NCBI RefSeq assembly: GCF_019397265.1
Contig: NZ_CP068985.1
Span: 1,488,001-1,552,000, forward strand
DNA length: 64,000 nucleotides
Direction of reading: 5' to 3'
DNA from: Nonomuraea coxensis DSM 45129
GTDB taxonomy: Bacteria > Actinomycetota > Actinomycetes > Streptosporangiales > Streptosporangiaceae
The notes beneath the pieces are model-generated. The model saw nothing but the letters and a program-made list of their open reading frames with translations. It made no database searches and had not been told where the DNA came from. Shown here piece by piece: positions 34,559 through 43,628 of the stretch; the stretch's first letter is position 1; every line of letters starts with the position of its first letter. The position numbers were made by a program, and so were the translations under genes.

Positions 34559-35514
34559 CGGCGGCCTCCGATGCTGGTGGTGGCGCCCTCCAGGTCGCGG
34601 CGCATCACGAACCGCTGGTAGAACAGGGCGAAGATGAGACTGAGCACGAACATCACGACGCTGATCGCGCTGGCGTAGCCGACCTGGGAGCGCTTGAACC
34701 CCCACTCGAACATGGTCACGGCCATCGTCTCCGACGAGTGCGACGGGCCGCCCTGGGTGAGGATCCAGACCAGGTCGAAGAGCTGGATCGTGTAGATGAC
34801 GGACAGGAAGACGCTGATCCGGATCGTCGGCCCGAGCAGCGGCAGCGTGACGTACCTGAAGGTCTTCCAGCCGCTCGCCCCGTCGATCTGGGCGGCCTCG
34901 ACGAGTTCGTCGGGGATGTTCTGCCGGCCGGCCAGCAGGATCATCATGTGGAAGCCGAAGTATTTCCACGTCATGACGAGGAACAGCGACGGCATCACCG
35001 TGTCCGGGTCGGCCAGCCAGTCGGAGTCGGCGCCGAACAGCGCCAGCACCTGGTTGGCCATCCCGGCGTCCGGCGCGAGGATCAGCGAGAACAGCACGCC
35101 GGTGATCACTTCGGACAGCACGTACGGCGCGAAGAACACCAGCCGGTACACCGCCCGGCCGCGGATGCGCTGGTGCAGCAGCAGCGCGATGCCCAGCGAG
35201 AGCGGCAGTTGCACGCAGAGCGACAGGAGCACCAGCACGAGCAGGTGCCACAGGTCCCGCCGGAAGATCTCCGTGCTGAACAGCCGGGTGAAGTTGTCGA
35301 AGCCGATGAAGGTGGTGGGCAGGCCGCCGAACCCGTTCCAGCGGAACGCGCTGGCGTAGAAGGCGACGAGGATCGGCGCCACGACCAGCAGCAGGAACAG
35401 CACCAGCGCGGGCAGGACGAACAGCGTGATCGTCAGCGCGCGGCCGCGGCGCCCGGAGGCAGGGGCGGGGGCCGGAAGGCTCTTCGCCTCCGGCCCTCGG
35501 GTCAGTGTCGTCAT
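34555..35514 (-). CDS. Carbohydrate ABC transporter permease (MalF type)
   Basis: This 319-residue permease has a basic N-terminal tail, six hydrophobic segments and the EAA loop VEAAQIDGASGWKTFRYVTL. It overlaps both the binding-protein gene and the second permease by ATGA junctions, showing tight coupling. Confidence 0.93.
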   Translation of the reverse strand: MTTLTRGPEAKSLPAPAPASGRRGRALTITLFVLPALVLFLLLVVAPILVAFYASAFRWNGFGGLPTTFIGFDNFTRLFSTEIFRRDLWHLLVLVLLSLCVQLPLSLGIALLLHQRIRGRAVYRLVFFAPYVLSEVITGVLFSLILAPDAGMANQVLALFGADSDWLADPDTVMPSLFLVMTWKYFGFHMMILLAGRQNIPDELVEAAQIDGASGWKTFRYVTLPLLGPTIRISVFLSVIYTIQLFDLVWILTQGGPSHSSETMAVTMFEWGFKRSQVGYASAISVVMFVLSLIFALFYQRFVMRRDLEGATTSIGGRR

Positions 35515-36800
35515 TCTTCTGTCTTGGCCACTTCGGTGATGGCCTGGGCGACCTGCTCAGGCGTCTTGGTGCCGCCGATCAGCTCGGCCACACTGTCGTT
35601 GACCTGCTGGCCGACGGCCGGCGGGTACGCCTGGTCGAGGTAGAGCTGGTAGCCGGTCGCGCCCGCGAGCATCGTGGCCACCTGCTTGAGGTTGGGGTCG
35701 GTGACCGCGTTCTCCTCGCCCTTGAGCACCGGCAGCACGGCGCCGGACTGGACGGCCTCGGTGTGGTTGTCCATCCGGGTCATGAACTTGACGAAGTCCA
35801 CGGCCTCCTTCGGGGCGTCCTTGCCGACGGCGAGGCCGCCGCCTCCGCCGAACGCGTCCGTGGCCGAGCCCTTGCCGCCCTCGACGGCGGGGAAGGGGAA
35901 GAAGCCGAGGTCCTCGCCGAGGCCCTTGCCGGAGTCCTTCTGCACCGACGGGGCCCACTGGCCCATCAGCTCCATGGCGGCCTTGCCGTTGCTCACCGTG
36001 GCGGCCTGCCCGTCGGGCGTCGAGTACGCCGCCCCGAGGAAGCCCTTCTGGAACGGCTGCAGGTCGGCCAGGGCCTTCACCTGCTGCCCGGCGGCGACGA
36101 AGTCGGGCGTGCTGAAGTTCTTGTCCACGGCCGCCTGCTTGAGCGCGTCGAGGCCGGCGATGCGCATGGCGAGGTAGGCCCAGTAGTAGTGGCCTGGCCA
36201 CTTCTCCTTGCCGGCGAGGGCGATGGGGGTGACGCCGGCGGCCTTGAGCTTCTTGATGTCGTCGAGGAACTCCGACCAGGTGGCGGGCGGCTGCTCGATG
36301 CCGGCCTTGCTGAAAAGTTTCTTGTTGTACCAGAAACCGACCATGCCGATGTCGGTCGGCAGGCCGTAGGTCTTGCCGTCGAACTGGTACGCGCTGAGCG
36401 CCGCCGTGGTGAAGCCGGGCAGGACGTCGGCGACCTCGCCGGACAGGTCCTTCACCAGGTCGGCGTCGATCTGCTGCTTGAGCACGCCGCCGCCCCAGGT
36501 GGCGAAGACGTCGGGCGCCTTGCCCGACTGCGTGATCGTGGTGAGCTTGGCCTTGTAGGCGTCGTTCTCCAGAACCGTCGCCTTGATCGTCACGTTGGGG
36601 TTCTGGGCCATGTACTCCTTGGCCCGCTTCGCCCACAGCGTCTTCAGCGGTTCGGCGGTCGACAGGTGCCACCACTCCAGGGTGACCTTCCCCGGCGCCG
36701 CGCCCTCGCTGGACCCTGAGGTCGCGGTGCCGCCACCGCCGCCGCCACCGCAGCCGGCCACCAGCACCGCGGTCGCGATCAACACCACACTGCGTTTCAT
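35511..36800 (-). CDS. Extracellular sugar-binding lipoprotein of ABC transporter
   Basis: This 429-residue lipoprotein (signal ending VAGC, Cys17, then a poly-Gly linker) binds the sugar for the two permeases downstream. The core has typical family 1 features (LEWWHLSTAEPLKTLWAKRA, GLPTDIGMVGFWYNKKLFSK). It is the first gene of the operon ending in the GH5 enzyme. Two CGAAACTTTCG palindromes lie between it and the divergent lacI gene. Confidence 0.94.
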   Translation of the reverse strand: MKRSVVLIATAVLVAGCGGGGGGGTATSGSSEGAAPGKVTLEWWHLSTAEPLKTLWAKRAKEYMAQNPNVTIKATVLENDAYKAKLTTITQSGKAPDVFATWGGGVLKQQIDADLVKDLSGEVADVLPGFTTAALSAYQFDGKTYGLPTDIGMVGFWYNKKLFSKAGIEQPPATWSEFLDDIKKLKAAGVTPIALAGKEKWPGHYYWAYLAMRIAGLDALKQAAVDKNFSTPDFVAAGQQVKALADLQPFQKGFLGAAYSTPDGQAATVSNGKAAMELMGQWAPSVQKDSGKGLGEDLGFFPFPAVEGGKGSATDAFGGGGGLAVGKDAPKEAVDFVKFMTRMDNHTEAVQSGAVLPVLKGEENAVTDPNLKQVATMLAGATGYQLYLDQAYPPAVGQQVNDSVAELIGGTKTPEQVAQAITEVAKTEE

Positions 36801-36851
36801 CCGAGGGGTCCCTTCTCTGCTGGGCGGAGCACGCCGAGCCTGGCGGAACGA

Positions 36852-36864
36852 ACGAAACTTTCGT
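36852..36864. promoter_or_regulatory. LacI-type operator, proximal to binding-protein gene
   Basis: The perfect palindrome acgaaactttcgt is centred 58 bases upstream of the binding-protein ATG. The same core CGAAACTTTCG recurs 95 bases away beside lacI, so one repressor probably binds both. Confidence 0.75.
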
Positions 36865-36946
36865 GAAGCCCCCGATATTTTCTTTGCCCGGAGCTTAGGT
36901 AACCTGGAAGTAACCCGTCAACACCCCCGTTCAGAGCGACGCCAAA

Positions 36947-36959
36947 CCGAAACTTTCGG
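36947..36959. promoter_or_regulatory. LacI-type operator, proximal to lacI
   Basis: The perfect palindrome ccgaaactttcgg is centred 21 bases upstream of the lacI GTG, in position to allow autorepression. The core is identical to the site at 36852-36864. Confidence 0.75.
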
Positions 36960-36973
36960 ATACACTCCCGATC

Positions 36974-37984
36974 GTGTCAGCGAAGAGGCGGGTCACGATC
37001 GCACTGATCGCGGAAGAGGCGGGGGTCTCCATCCCCACGGTCTCGAAGGTCATCAACGGGCGCCCGGAAGTAGCCCCGGCCACCCGCCACAAGGTGGAGC
37101 GACTACTTCAGGAGCACGGCTACCAGCGCCGCGTCAGCCAGGACGACACCCCGGCGGGGCTGGTCGACCTGGTGTTCGCCGAGATCGAGTCGCCGTGGGC
37201 CATGGAGATCGTCCGGGGCGCCGAGAGCGCGGCCCACGAGGCGGGCGCCAGCGTCGTCATCTCGGTCCTGCACACCCACGCCGGGCCGGGCCGCGACTGG
37301 CTCGAACGCCTCGCCGCCCGGCGCACCGACGGGGTGGTGATCGTCGCCTCCCGGCTGTCCACCGGCATCCAGGCGCAGCTCAGCGCCCGCTCGCTGCCGT
37401 TCGCGGTGGTGGACCCCGAGGGCGAGCCGGCGCCCGGCGTGATCTCGGTCGGCGCCACCAACTGGAACGGCGGCCTGGCCGCCACCCGCCACCTGCTGGA
37501 GCTGGGCCACCGCCGGATCGGCATGATCAGCGGCCCCGCCGACATGCTCTGCAGCCAGGCCCGCATCGACGGCTACCGCGCCGCGCTGGAGACCGCGGGC
37601 GTCCCGCTCGTGCCCGAACTGGTCCGCAGGGGCACCTTCCTCGTCGACTCCGGCCACGACGAGGGCCACGCCCTGCTCGACCTGGCCGACCCGCCGACGG
37701 CGATCTTCGCGGGCAGCGACCTGATGGCGTTCGGCGTCTTCGAGGCCGCCCGGCAGCGAGGGCTGCGGGTGCCGGAGGACCTGAGCGTGGTCGGCTTCGA
37801 CGACCTGCCCCTCTCCAAGTCCGCCTGGCCGCCGCTCACCACCGTCCGCCAGCCGCTGCAGGAGATGGCCGCGCTGGCCACGCGCACGGTGCTGGCCATG
37901 GGCCGCGGCGAGGTCCCGGAGACCAAGCGCGTGGAGCTGGCGACCGAGCTCATCGTCCGCGAGAGCACCGCCCGCCACCCGTAG
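36974..37984 (+). CDS. LacI-family transcriptional regulator of the adjacent ABC/GH5 operon
   Basis: This 336-residue repressor has the N-terminal helix-turn-helix and hinge (VTIALIAEEAGVSIPTVSKV, INGRPEVAPATRHKVERLL), followed by a periplasmic-binding-protein-like effector domain (DGVVIVASRL, GHRRIGMISGP, SVVGFDDLPLS, TTVRQPLQEM). It starts at a GTG and is divergent from the binding-protein operon, which it presumably represses until an oligosaccharide is bound. Confidence 0.93.
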   Translation: MSAKRRVTIALIAEEAGVSIPTVSKVINGRPEVAPATRHKVERLLQEHGYQRRVSQDDTPAGLVDLVFAEIESPWAMEIVRGAESAAHEAGASVVISVLHTHAGPGRDWLERLAARRTDGVVIVASRLSTGIQAQLSARSLPFAVVDPEGEPAPGVISVGATNWNGGLAATRHLLELGHRRIGMISGPADMLCSQARIDGYRAALETAGVPLVPELVRRGTFLVDSGHDEGHALLDLADPPTAIFAGSDLMAFGVFEAARQRGLRVPEDLSVVGFDDLPLSKSAWPPLTTVRQPLQEMAALATRTVLAMGRGEVPETKRVELATELIVRESTARHP

Positions 37985-38197
37985 CCGCCGGAGCCGGGGT
38001 CGTCGATGACGGCCTGGAAGTCGTGCCGGATGAAGAAGTCGAAGCCGGCCGCGCGCCCGGCCGTCATGGGGAACGCGGTGACGCCCGGTTCGGCATCGCC
38101 TCCTCGCCGATCTTCATCAGGGCGCGGCCCAGCAGGAACAACTCGACGCCATTCACGTCAGCAACCTGCCGGCCGGAAGTGGATAAGGTCGTGCGGC
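37985..38197. other. Intergenic region with a possible MarR-type gene remnant
   Basis: On the minus strand 38156-38064, a 30-codon frame reads NGVELFLLGRALMKIGEEAM before a stop. It resembles the first helix of a MarR-like regulator, with nothing left of the DNA-binding part. No other gene is supported. Low confidence. Confidence 0.3.
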
Positions 38198-38545
38198 GTG
38201 ACGACGGACCTGGAGGACCTTGCCGTCCGGCTGCGCGCGTTCGCCCGCGCCCGCGACTGGGAGCAGTTCCACACGCCGAAGAACCTGGCGATGGCGCTGG
38301 CCGGCGAGGTGGGGGAGCTGGTCGCCGAGTTCCAGTGGCTCACCGCCGAGGAGTCCGCCGACCCGGACCCCGACGCGCTCGCCCGGATGCGCACCGAGCT
38401 GGGGGACGTGACCCTCTACCTGGTGCGGCTCGCCGACGTCCTCGGCGTCGACCTGCTGGCGGCGGCCACGGACAAACTGGCCGACAACGAGCGGCGCTAC
38501 GACGCCGGCCGCTACCGCGGCTCCGCCCGCAAGGCCCCGCCGTGA
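38198..38545 (+). CDS. MazG-like nucleotide pyrophosphohydrolase
   Basis: This 115-residue protein likely hydrolyses non-canonical or excess (d)NTPs to monophosphates. It carries the all-alpha NTP pyrophosphatase motifs EVGELVAEFQW (E-x-x-E) and ELGDVTLYLVRLAD (E-x-x-D), which hold magnesium. The short length and the WEQFHTPKNLAMAL start match the RS21-C6/dCTPase-like branch. I chose the GTG at 38198 because upstream residues in this frame do not fit the family. Confidence 0.85.
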   Translation: MTTDLEDLAVRLRAFARARDWEQFHTPKNLAMALAGEVGELVAEFQWLTAEESADPDPDALARMRTELGDVTLYLVRLADVLGVDLLAAATDKLADNERRYDAGRYRGSARKAPP

Positions 38546-38597
38546 CGGGCGCCCGCGACCTTCTCGCCGGTACGGACCCCCGCATAGGCTATCGAAC

Positions 38598-41500
38598 ATG
38601 CGTTTCGGAGTGCTGGGGCCGCTGGCCGTGTGGACCGACGCCGGCGAGGCCGTGACGATCCCCGGCCTCAAGGTACGGGCGCTGCTCGTGGACCTGCTCG
38701 TCCACGAGGGCCACCCGGTCTCCGTGGACCGGCTGGTCGACGACCTGTGGGGCGAGGAACCGCCGGGCAACCCGGCCGCCGCGCTCCAGGTGCGGGTGTC
38801 CCAGCTCCGCAAGGCGCTGGAGGACGCCGAGGCGGGCGGCAAGAACCTGGTGGTCTCGCGCGCCCCCGGCTACCTGCTGCGGCCCGACGCGGGCGCGGTG
38901 GACGCCGGGCGGTTCACCGAGCTGCTGGCGCGGGCCGAGGCCGCGGGCAGCCCGCGGACCAGGGCCGGGCTGCTGGGGGAGGCGCTGGCGCTGTGGCGCG
39001 GTCCCGCGTACGCGGACTTCGCCGACGAGGAGCACACCCGCGCCGCGATCCTGCGTCTGGAGGAGCAGCGGCTGTCGGCGCTGGAGCAGCACGCCGAGGC
39101 CCGGCTGGAGCTGGGCGAGCACGCGCTGTTGGTGGGCGAGCTGGGCGACCTCGTGAGCCGGCATCCGCTGAGGGAGCGGCTGCGGGCGGTGCACATGCGG
39201 GCGCTGTACCGGGTGGGCCGCCAGAGCGAGGCCCTGGCGAGCTACGCCGAGCTGCGCGAGCGGCTGGCCGACGAGCTCGGCCTCGACCCCGGGCCCGAGC
39301 TCGTGGCGCTGCACCAGGCGATCCTCGGCCAGGACCCGGCGCTCAGCCTGCCGGCCGGGCGCCCGCTGACGAACCTGCCCGCCGCCGTCAGCAGGCTGAT
39401 CGGCCGCGAAGAGGCCCTGTCCGAGGTGTGCGGCCTGGTCGGGGAGGAGCGGCTGGTCACGCTCACCGGCAGCGGCGGGGTCGGCAAGACCCGGCTGGCG
39501 CTGGCCGCCGCCGACCGGCTCCTCGACGGCTTCGCCGACGGCGCCTGGCTGGTGGAGCTGGACCAGGCCGTGCAGACCGGGCTGCACCGTACGGCCGGGG
39601 ACCCGCCTCCCGCGGGCGGTGCGGCGGCGCCGCGGACGCCCGCCGAGGCGGTCATGGCCGCCCTGGACATCCGGGAGGACGCGGACTCCGCCGACGTGGC
39701 CGGGCAGCTCGCCGAGGCGCTCAGGCACCGCCGCGCCCTGCTCGTCCTCGACAACTGCGAGCACGTCGTGGCGGAGGTCGCCGAGCTGGCCGAGCTGCTC
39801 CTGCGCTCCTGCCCCGACCTGCGGGTGCTGGCCACCAGCAGGGAGCCGCTGTCCGTGGCCGGCGAGGTGCTGTGGAGCGTCCCCCCGCTGGAGGTGCCGG
39901 CGAGCACGGACCTCGCCGCGATGGCCCGCTCGGACGCGGTCCGGCTGTTCGTGGCGCGCGCCGCCGCCTCCGCGCGCGGGTTCGCCCTGGACGCCGGCAA
40001 CGCCCAGGCGGTCGCGCAGCTCTGCCGCCGCCTCGACGGCATCCCGCTGGCGCTGGAGCTGGCCGCGACCCGGGTGCGCGCGCTCGGCGTGCACGGGGTG
40101 GCGTCCCGGCTGGACGACCGGTTCCGGCTGCTCGCCTCCGGTTCGCGCGGCGCGCCGGCCCGCCAGCAGACGCTGACCGCGGTCATCGACTGGAGCTGGG
40201 ACCTGCTCTCCGAGGAGGAGCGGCGGGTGCTGCGCCGCCTGGCGGCGCACGCCGAGGGCTGCTCGCTGGAGGCCGCGGAGGCCGTGTCCGCCGACGGCGA
40301 TCCCGGGCTGGACGTGCTCGACCTGCTGCCCCGGCTGGTGGACCGCTCGCTCGTGGTCGTCGCCGGCTCCCCGGGCGGGGTGCGCTACCGGCTGCTGGAG
40401 TCGGTGGCGGCGTACTGCCTGGTGAAGCTGGAGGAGGCGGGCGAGCTCGACGCGGTCCGCCGCGCCCACCTGCGCCACTACCTGGCGCTCGCCGAGGAGT
40501 GCGAGCCCGGCCTGTACGGCCACGACCAGCGCGACCGGCTGCTGCGCCTCGACGCCGAGGCCGCCAACCTGCGCGTCGCCCTGGACACCGCCGTCGAGTC
40601 CGGGGACGCCGGGAGCGCGGCGCGCCTGGTGAACGCCCTGGCCTGGTACTGGTTCCTGCGCGGCCGGCTGGCCGAGGGCAGGCGCTCGCTGGCCGCCGCC
40701 CTGTCGGTGCCCAGCGCGGACTCCCCGGAGCGGGCTCGGGCGGCCGCCTGGTACGCCGGGTTCGCCATGATGCTGGGCGAGGAGGTCGCCTGGCGGCCGA
40801 TGCTCGCCGCCGTCGCCGATCCAGGGCAGCGGGCGCGGGCCGAGCTGTTCCTGGGCATGCACGCCAGGGACATGCCGACCGGCCAGGAGCTCAACGAGCG
40901 GGCGCTGGCGGCCTTCCGCGCCGTCGGCGACCGGTGGGGCGAGGCGGCGGCCCTCGCCTGCCAGGCCAGGGACGCCTTCACCCGGCGCGACCACGAGGCG
41001 CTGCAACGCTGCGCCGGCGAGAGCGTGCGGATCTTCACGGCCCTGGGCGACCGCTGGGGCCTGCTGCGGGCCACGGAGTGGCTGGCCTCGGCCGCCGAGA
41101 TGAGCCGCGACGCCGGGCTCGCGAACCGGCTCTTCGGCGAGGGCCTGCGGATGGCCGAGGACCTGGGCCTGTGGCCGGAGGTCGCCACGCACACCGCCTG
41201 GCTCGGCTGGGTCGCCCTGGAGAGCGGCGCGTACGAGCGCGCCATGGAGCTGTGCGAGCGCGCCAGGAGAATGGCCGCCGACCAGGGCTACCAGGAGGGC
41301 GAGAGCATGGGCGAGATGGGCCTCGCCTTCGCCGCCCGCCGCGCCGGTCACCTCGACCTGGCCGAGCGGCACCTGCTCCGGCTCCTGGAGGGAGTGCCGC
41401 GCGACCCGGACGTCGAGCCGTCCCTGCACGTGGCCGACGTGCTCACCGAGCTGGGCCACGTACGGGAGTCGCGCGGCGACCCGGCCGCCGCCCTCGCCCT

Positions 41501-41798
41501 GCACGAGGAGGCGATCGTCGCGGCCCGCAGGATCGGCGACCCGCGGACGCTGGTGTCGGCCGTGGTGGGCGCGGCCTCGGCCTGCGGGGCGAGCGGGGCG
41601 AGCGGGCGGGCGGCGCGGCTGCTCGGGCTGGCGGCGGTCTCCAGGGAACGGCTCGGCCTGCCCGCGGGGCCGGCGGAGCGGGAGGAGTTCGACCGCGTCG
41701 CGGCACGGGCGCGCGACGCCCTCGGCGCGGAGGCGTACGCGGCCGCCTACGCCGAGGGCGCGGCCCGTAAGCTCGACGAGGTCCACGACCTGCTGTGA
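38598..41798 (+). CDS. SARP/AfsR-type large regulator (OmpR-like DNA-binding, BTAD, NB-ARC, TPR)
   Basis: This 1066-residue transcriptional activator has an N-terminal OmpR-type winged helix (FGVLGPLAVWTDAG, RLVDDLWGEEPPGN), then the bacterial transcriptional activation domain (LRERLRAVHMRALYRVGRQS). The NB-ARC ATPase carries Walker A GSGGVGKT near residue 291 and Walker B LLVLDNCE. The C-terminal 400 residues are helical TPR-type repeats. Such proteins often control secondary metabolism or morphology; no biosynthetic cluster is visible here, so the target is unknown. Confidence 0.9.
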   Translation: MRFGVLGPLAVWTDAGEAVTIPGLKVRALLVDLLVHEGHPVSVDRLVDDLWGEEPPGNPAAALQVRVSQLRKALEDAEAGGKNLVVSRAPGYLLRPDAGAVDAGRFTELLARAEAAGSPRTRAGLLGEALALWRGPAYADFADEEHTRAAILRLEEQRLSALEQHAEARLELGEHALLVGELGDLVSRHPLRERLRAVHMRALYRVGRQSEALASYAELRERLADELGLDPGPELVALHQAILGQDPALSLPAGRPLTNLPAAVSRLIGREEALSEVCGLVGEERLVTLTGSGGVGKTRLALAAADRLLDGFADGAWLVELDQAVQTGLHRTAGDPPPAGGAAAPRTPAEAVMAALDIREDADSADVAGQLAEALRHRRALLVLDNCEHVVAEVAELAELLLRSCPDLRVLATSREPLSVAGEVLWSVPPLEVPASTDLAAMARSDAVRLFVARAAASARGFALDAGNAQAVAQLCRRLDGIPLALELAATRVRALGVHGVASRLDDRFRLLASGSRGAPARQQTLTAVIDWSWDLLSEEERRVLRRLAAHAEGCSLEAAEAVSADGDPGLDVLDLLPRLVDRSLVVVAGSPGGVRYRLLESVAAYCLVKLEEAGELDAVRRAHLRHYLALAEECEPGLYGHDQRDRLLRLDAEAANLRVALDTAVESGDAGSAARLVNALAWYWFLRGRLAEGRRSLAAALSVPSADSPERARAAAWYAGFAMMLGEEVAWRPMLAAVADPGQRARAELFLGMHARDMPTGQELNERALAAFRAVGDRWGEAAALACQARDAFTRRDHEALQRCAGESVRIFTALGDRWGLLRATEWLASAAEMSRDAGLANRLFGEGLRMAEDLGLWPEVATHTAWLGWVALESGAYERAMELCERARRMAADQGYQEGESMGEMGLAFAARRAGHLDLAERHLLRLLEGVPRDPDVEPSLHVADVLTELGHVRESRGDPAAALALHEEAIVAARRIGDPRTLVSAVVGAASACGASGASGRAARLLGLAAVSRERLGLPAGPAEREEFDRVAARARDALGAEAYAAAYAEGAARKLDEVHDLL

Positions 41799-41802
41799 CG
41801 CC

Positions 41803-42261
41803 TCACCCGTTGGCGGCTCGCTCGACGTGCTCGGCGAGGCGGTCGAAGAACTCGATCCAGCCCTCCTTCGCCTGCTCGGCGTGCTCGGGGCCGGTGTTGA
41901 CGCCGTACTGGTGGAAGCGCATCTCGGTGCGGTCGCCGGTCGCGGCGAGGTCCACGGTCACCACCGACGCAGGGCCGTCGCCGGGGGCGTCCGGGTCGCC
42001 GGTCGTGAACACCAGCCGTCCGGGGGCGCGCACCTCGCGGTAGCGGCCGTCCAGCGTCACCTCGAACCCCTCCTCGCCGACCAGCGTGGCCCGCCACACC
42101 CCGCCGGGCACGGCGTCAAGGGTGATCCGGCCGAGCGGCGTCGTCATCCCGCGCGGCCCGAACCAGCGCGAGAAGCGTTCCGGGTCGGTCCAGGCGGCCC
42201 AGACGCGGTGGCGCGGGGCGGCGAAGTGGCGGGTGATGGTGTATTCGGCGGTCTGCGGCAT
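41803..42261 (-). CDS. SRPBCC/AHSA1 domain protein
   Basis: This 152-residue single-domain protein starts at the ATG preceded by CAGGAGA. It has the Bet v1-like fold signature of AHSA1 relatives: ITRHFAAPRHRVWAAWTDPE, WFGPRG, TGDRTEMRFHQYGV, GWIEFFDRLAEHV. These bind hydrophobic ligands or act in stress responses; the ligand is unknown. It converges on the SARP gene with a 4-base gap. Confidence 0.88.
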   Translation of the reverse strand: MPQTAEYTITRHFAAPRHRVWAAWTDPERFSRWFGPRGMTTPLGRITLDAVPGGVWRATLVGEEGFEVTLDGRYREVRAPGRLVFTTGDPDAPGDGPASVVTVDLAATGDRTEMRFHQYGVNTGPEHAEQAKEGWIEFFDRLAEHVERAANG

Positions 42262-42377
42262 CGGGTTCTCCTGGCGCTGGTTCGCGGATGTCAGCGGGTG
42301 GAACGCCTTCACCGTCGCGCGCCGGCCTTACGATCGCCTTCCTGTGCCCTTAAGACCCGTTGTGGCACCCTTGGTGC

Positions 42378-43598
42378 ATGCGCATCCTTCGCGCCGCGCA
42401 GGTGCTCACCGGCCGCCCAGGAGAGGTGATCCCGCACGGCGAGGTGGCCGTGGACGGCGCCGCGATCGCCTTCGTGGGGCCGCGCGGCGGCGCCGGAGAG
42501 CCGGGCGACGCCGACGAGGTCGTCGACCTGCCCGGCTGCACCCTGCTGCCGGGGCTCATCGACGCGCACGTGCACCTGGGCTTCGACGACAAGGTCGACC
42601 CGGTGACCAGGCAGAGCCCCGAGAGCGACCGCCACCTGCTGCTGCGCATGGCGGAGAACGCCCGCAAGCTCGTCTCCGCCGGCGTCACCACCGCCCGCGA
42701 CCTCGGCGCGCGCGGCTTCCTCGACCTGGCCCTGCGCGACGCGATCGAGGAGGGACTGGCCGTCGGCCCCCACCTGATCGCCGCGACCCGGCCCATCACG
42801 CCCACCGGCGGCCACTGCTGGTACATGGGCGGCGAGGCCGACGACCTGACCGCCATCCGCCGCGTGGCCAGGGAGAACCTGCGGGCCGGCGCCGACTGCC
42901 TCAAGATCATGGCCTCCGGCGGCCAGATGACGCCGGGCGCGGCGCCGAGCTGGGTCCAGCAGTACTCCACCGAGCAGATCCGCGCCGTCGTGGAGGAGGC
43001 CGGCGCCCGCGGCAAGGGCGTCGCCGCGCACGCCCACGCGCACGCGGCCATCCGCAGCGCCGTCGAGGCAGGGGTGGCCACGATCGAGCACTGCTCGTTC
43101 TTCACCCCCTCCGGCCACCGCTACGACCCGGAGCTGGCCGACCTGGTCGCCGAGAGCGGCACGTACGTGTGCCCCACCCTGCACGGCGTCTACTGGCGGC
43201 TGCGTGCCACGCTCGGCCCCGAGATGCTCGACGACTGGCTGAACGGGATCGTCGCCATGCGCGACGCCGGCGTGCGCCTCATCGCCGGCACCGACTCCGG
43301 CTTCGCCGCCGCGGGCGTCGACAACCGCACCGACGGCTACGTGGCGGGGCTGGAGGTGTTCGCCGGCGCCGGGTTCGGCAACGCCGAGGTCATCGAGCTG
43401 GCCACCGCGCGGGCCGCCGACGCCTGCGGGGCCGGCGCGGTGACCGGCACCGTCGAGACCGGCAAGCGGGCCGACCTGATCGCGGTGCGCGGCGACCCGC
43501 TCCGCCGCATCGCCGACCTGCGCGAGCTCGTGCTCGTCCTGGTGGCCGGACGGGCGGTCACGCAGACCGGCGTCGACACGGTCACCTCCTCCGTCTGA
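42378..43598 (+). CDS. Metal-dependent amidohydrolase (imidazolonepropionase/prolidase-like)
   Basis: This 406-residue TIM-barrel hydrolase binds metals through HVH in LIDAHVHLG near residue 62, a likely carboxylated Lys in DCLKIMASGG, His in AAHAHAHAA and TIEHCSF, and Asp in AGTDSG. The pattern matches the amidohydrolase subfamily with Xaa-Pro or Xaa-Arg dipeptidase activity. The start is the ATG matching the family N-terminus (RILRAAQVLTG). It is followed by an esterase gene 30 bases downstream. Confidence 0.9.
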   Translation: MRILRAAQVLTGRPGEVIPHGEVAVDGAAIAFVGPRGGAGEPGDADEVVDLPGCTLLPGLIDAHVHLGFDDKVDPVTRQSPESDRHLLLRMAENARKLVSAGVTTARDLGARGFLDLALRDAIEEGLAVGPHLIAATRPITPTGGHCWYMGGEADDLTAIRRVARENLRAGADCLKIMASGGQMTPGAAPSWVQQYSTEQIRAVVEEAGARGKGVAAHAHAHAAIRSAVEAGVATIEHCSFFTPSGHRYDPELADLVAESGTYVCPTLHGVYWRLRATLGPEMLDDWLNGIVAMRDAGVRLIAGTDSGFAAAGVDNRTDGYVAGLEVFAGAGFGNAEVIELATARAADACGAGAVTGTVETGKRADLIAVRGDPLRRIADLRELVLVLVAGRAVTQTGVDTVTSSV

Positions 43599-43628
43599 GC
43601 CCTCGTCCCGAACGCTGAAGGAGCCCGC

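Noticed and set aside
38589..41786. A 1065-codon open frame antisense to the SARP regulator
   Set aside because: Composition is the typical shadow of high-GC coding on the other strand (Arg/Gly/Ala-rich, no domains), while the + strand reads as a full SARP protein.
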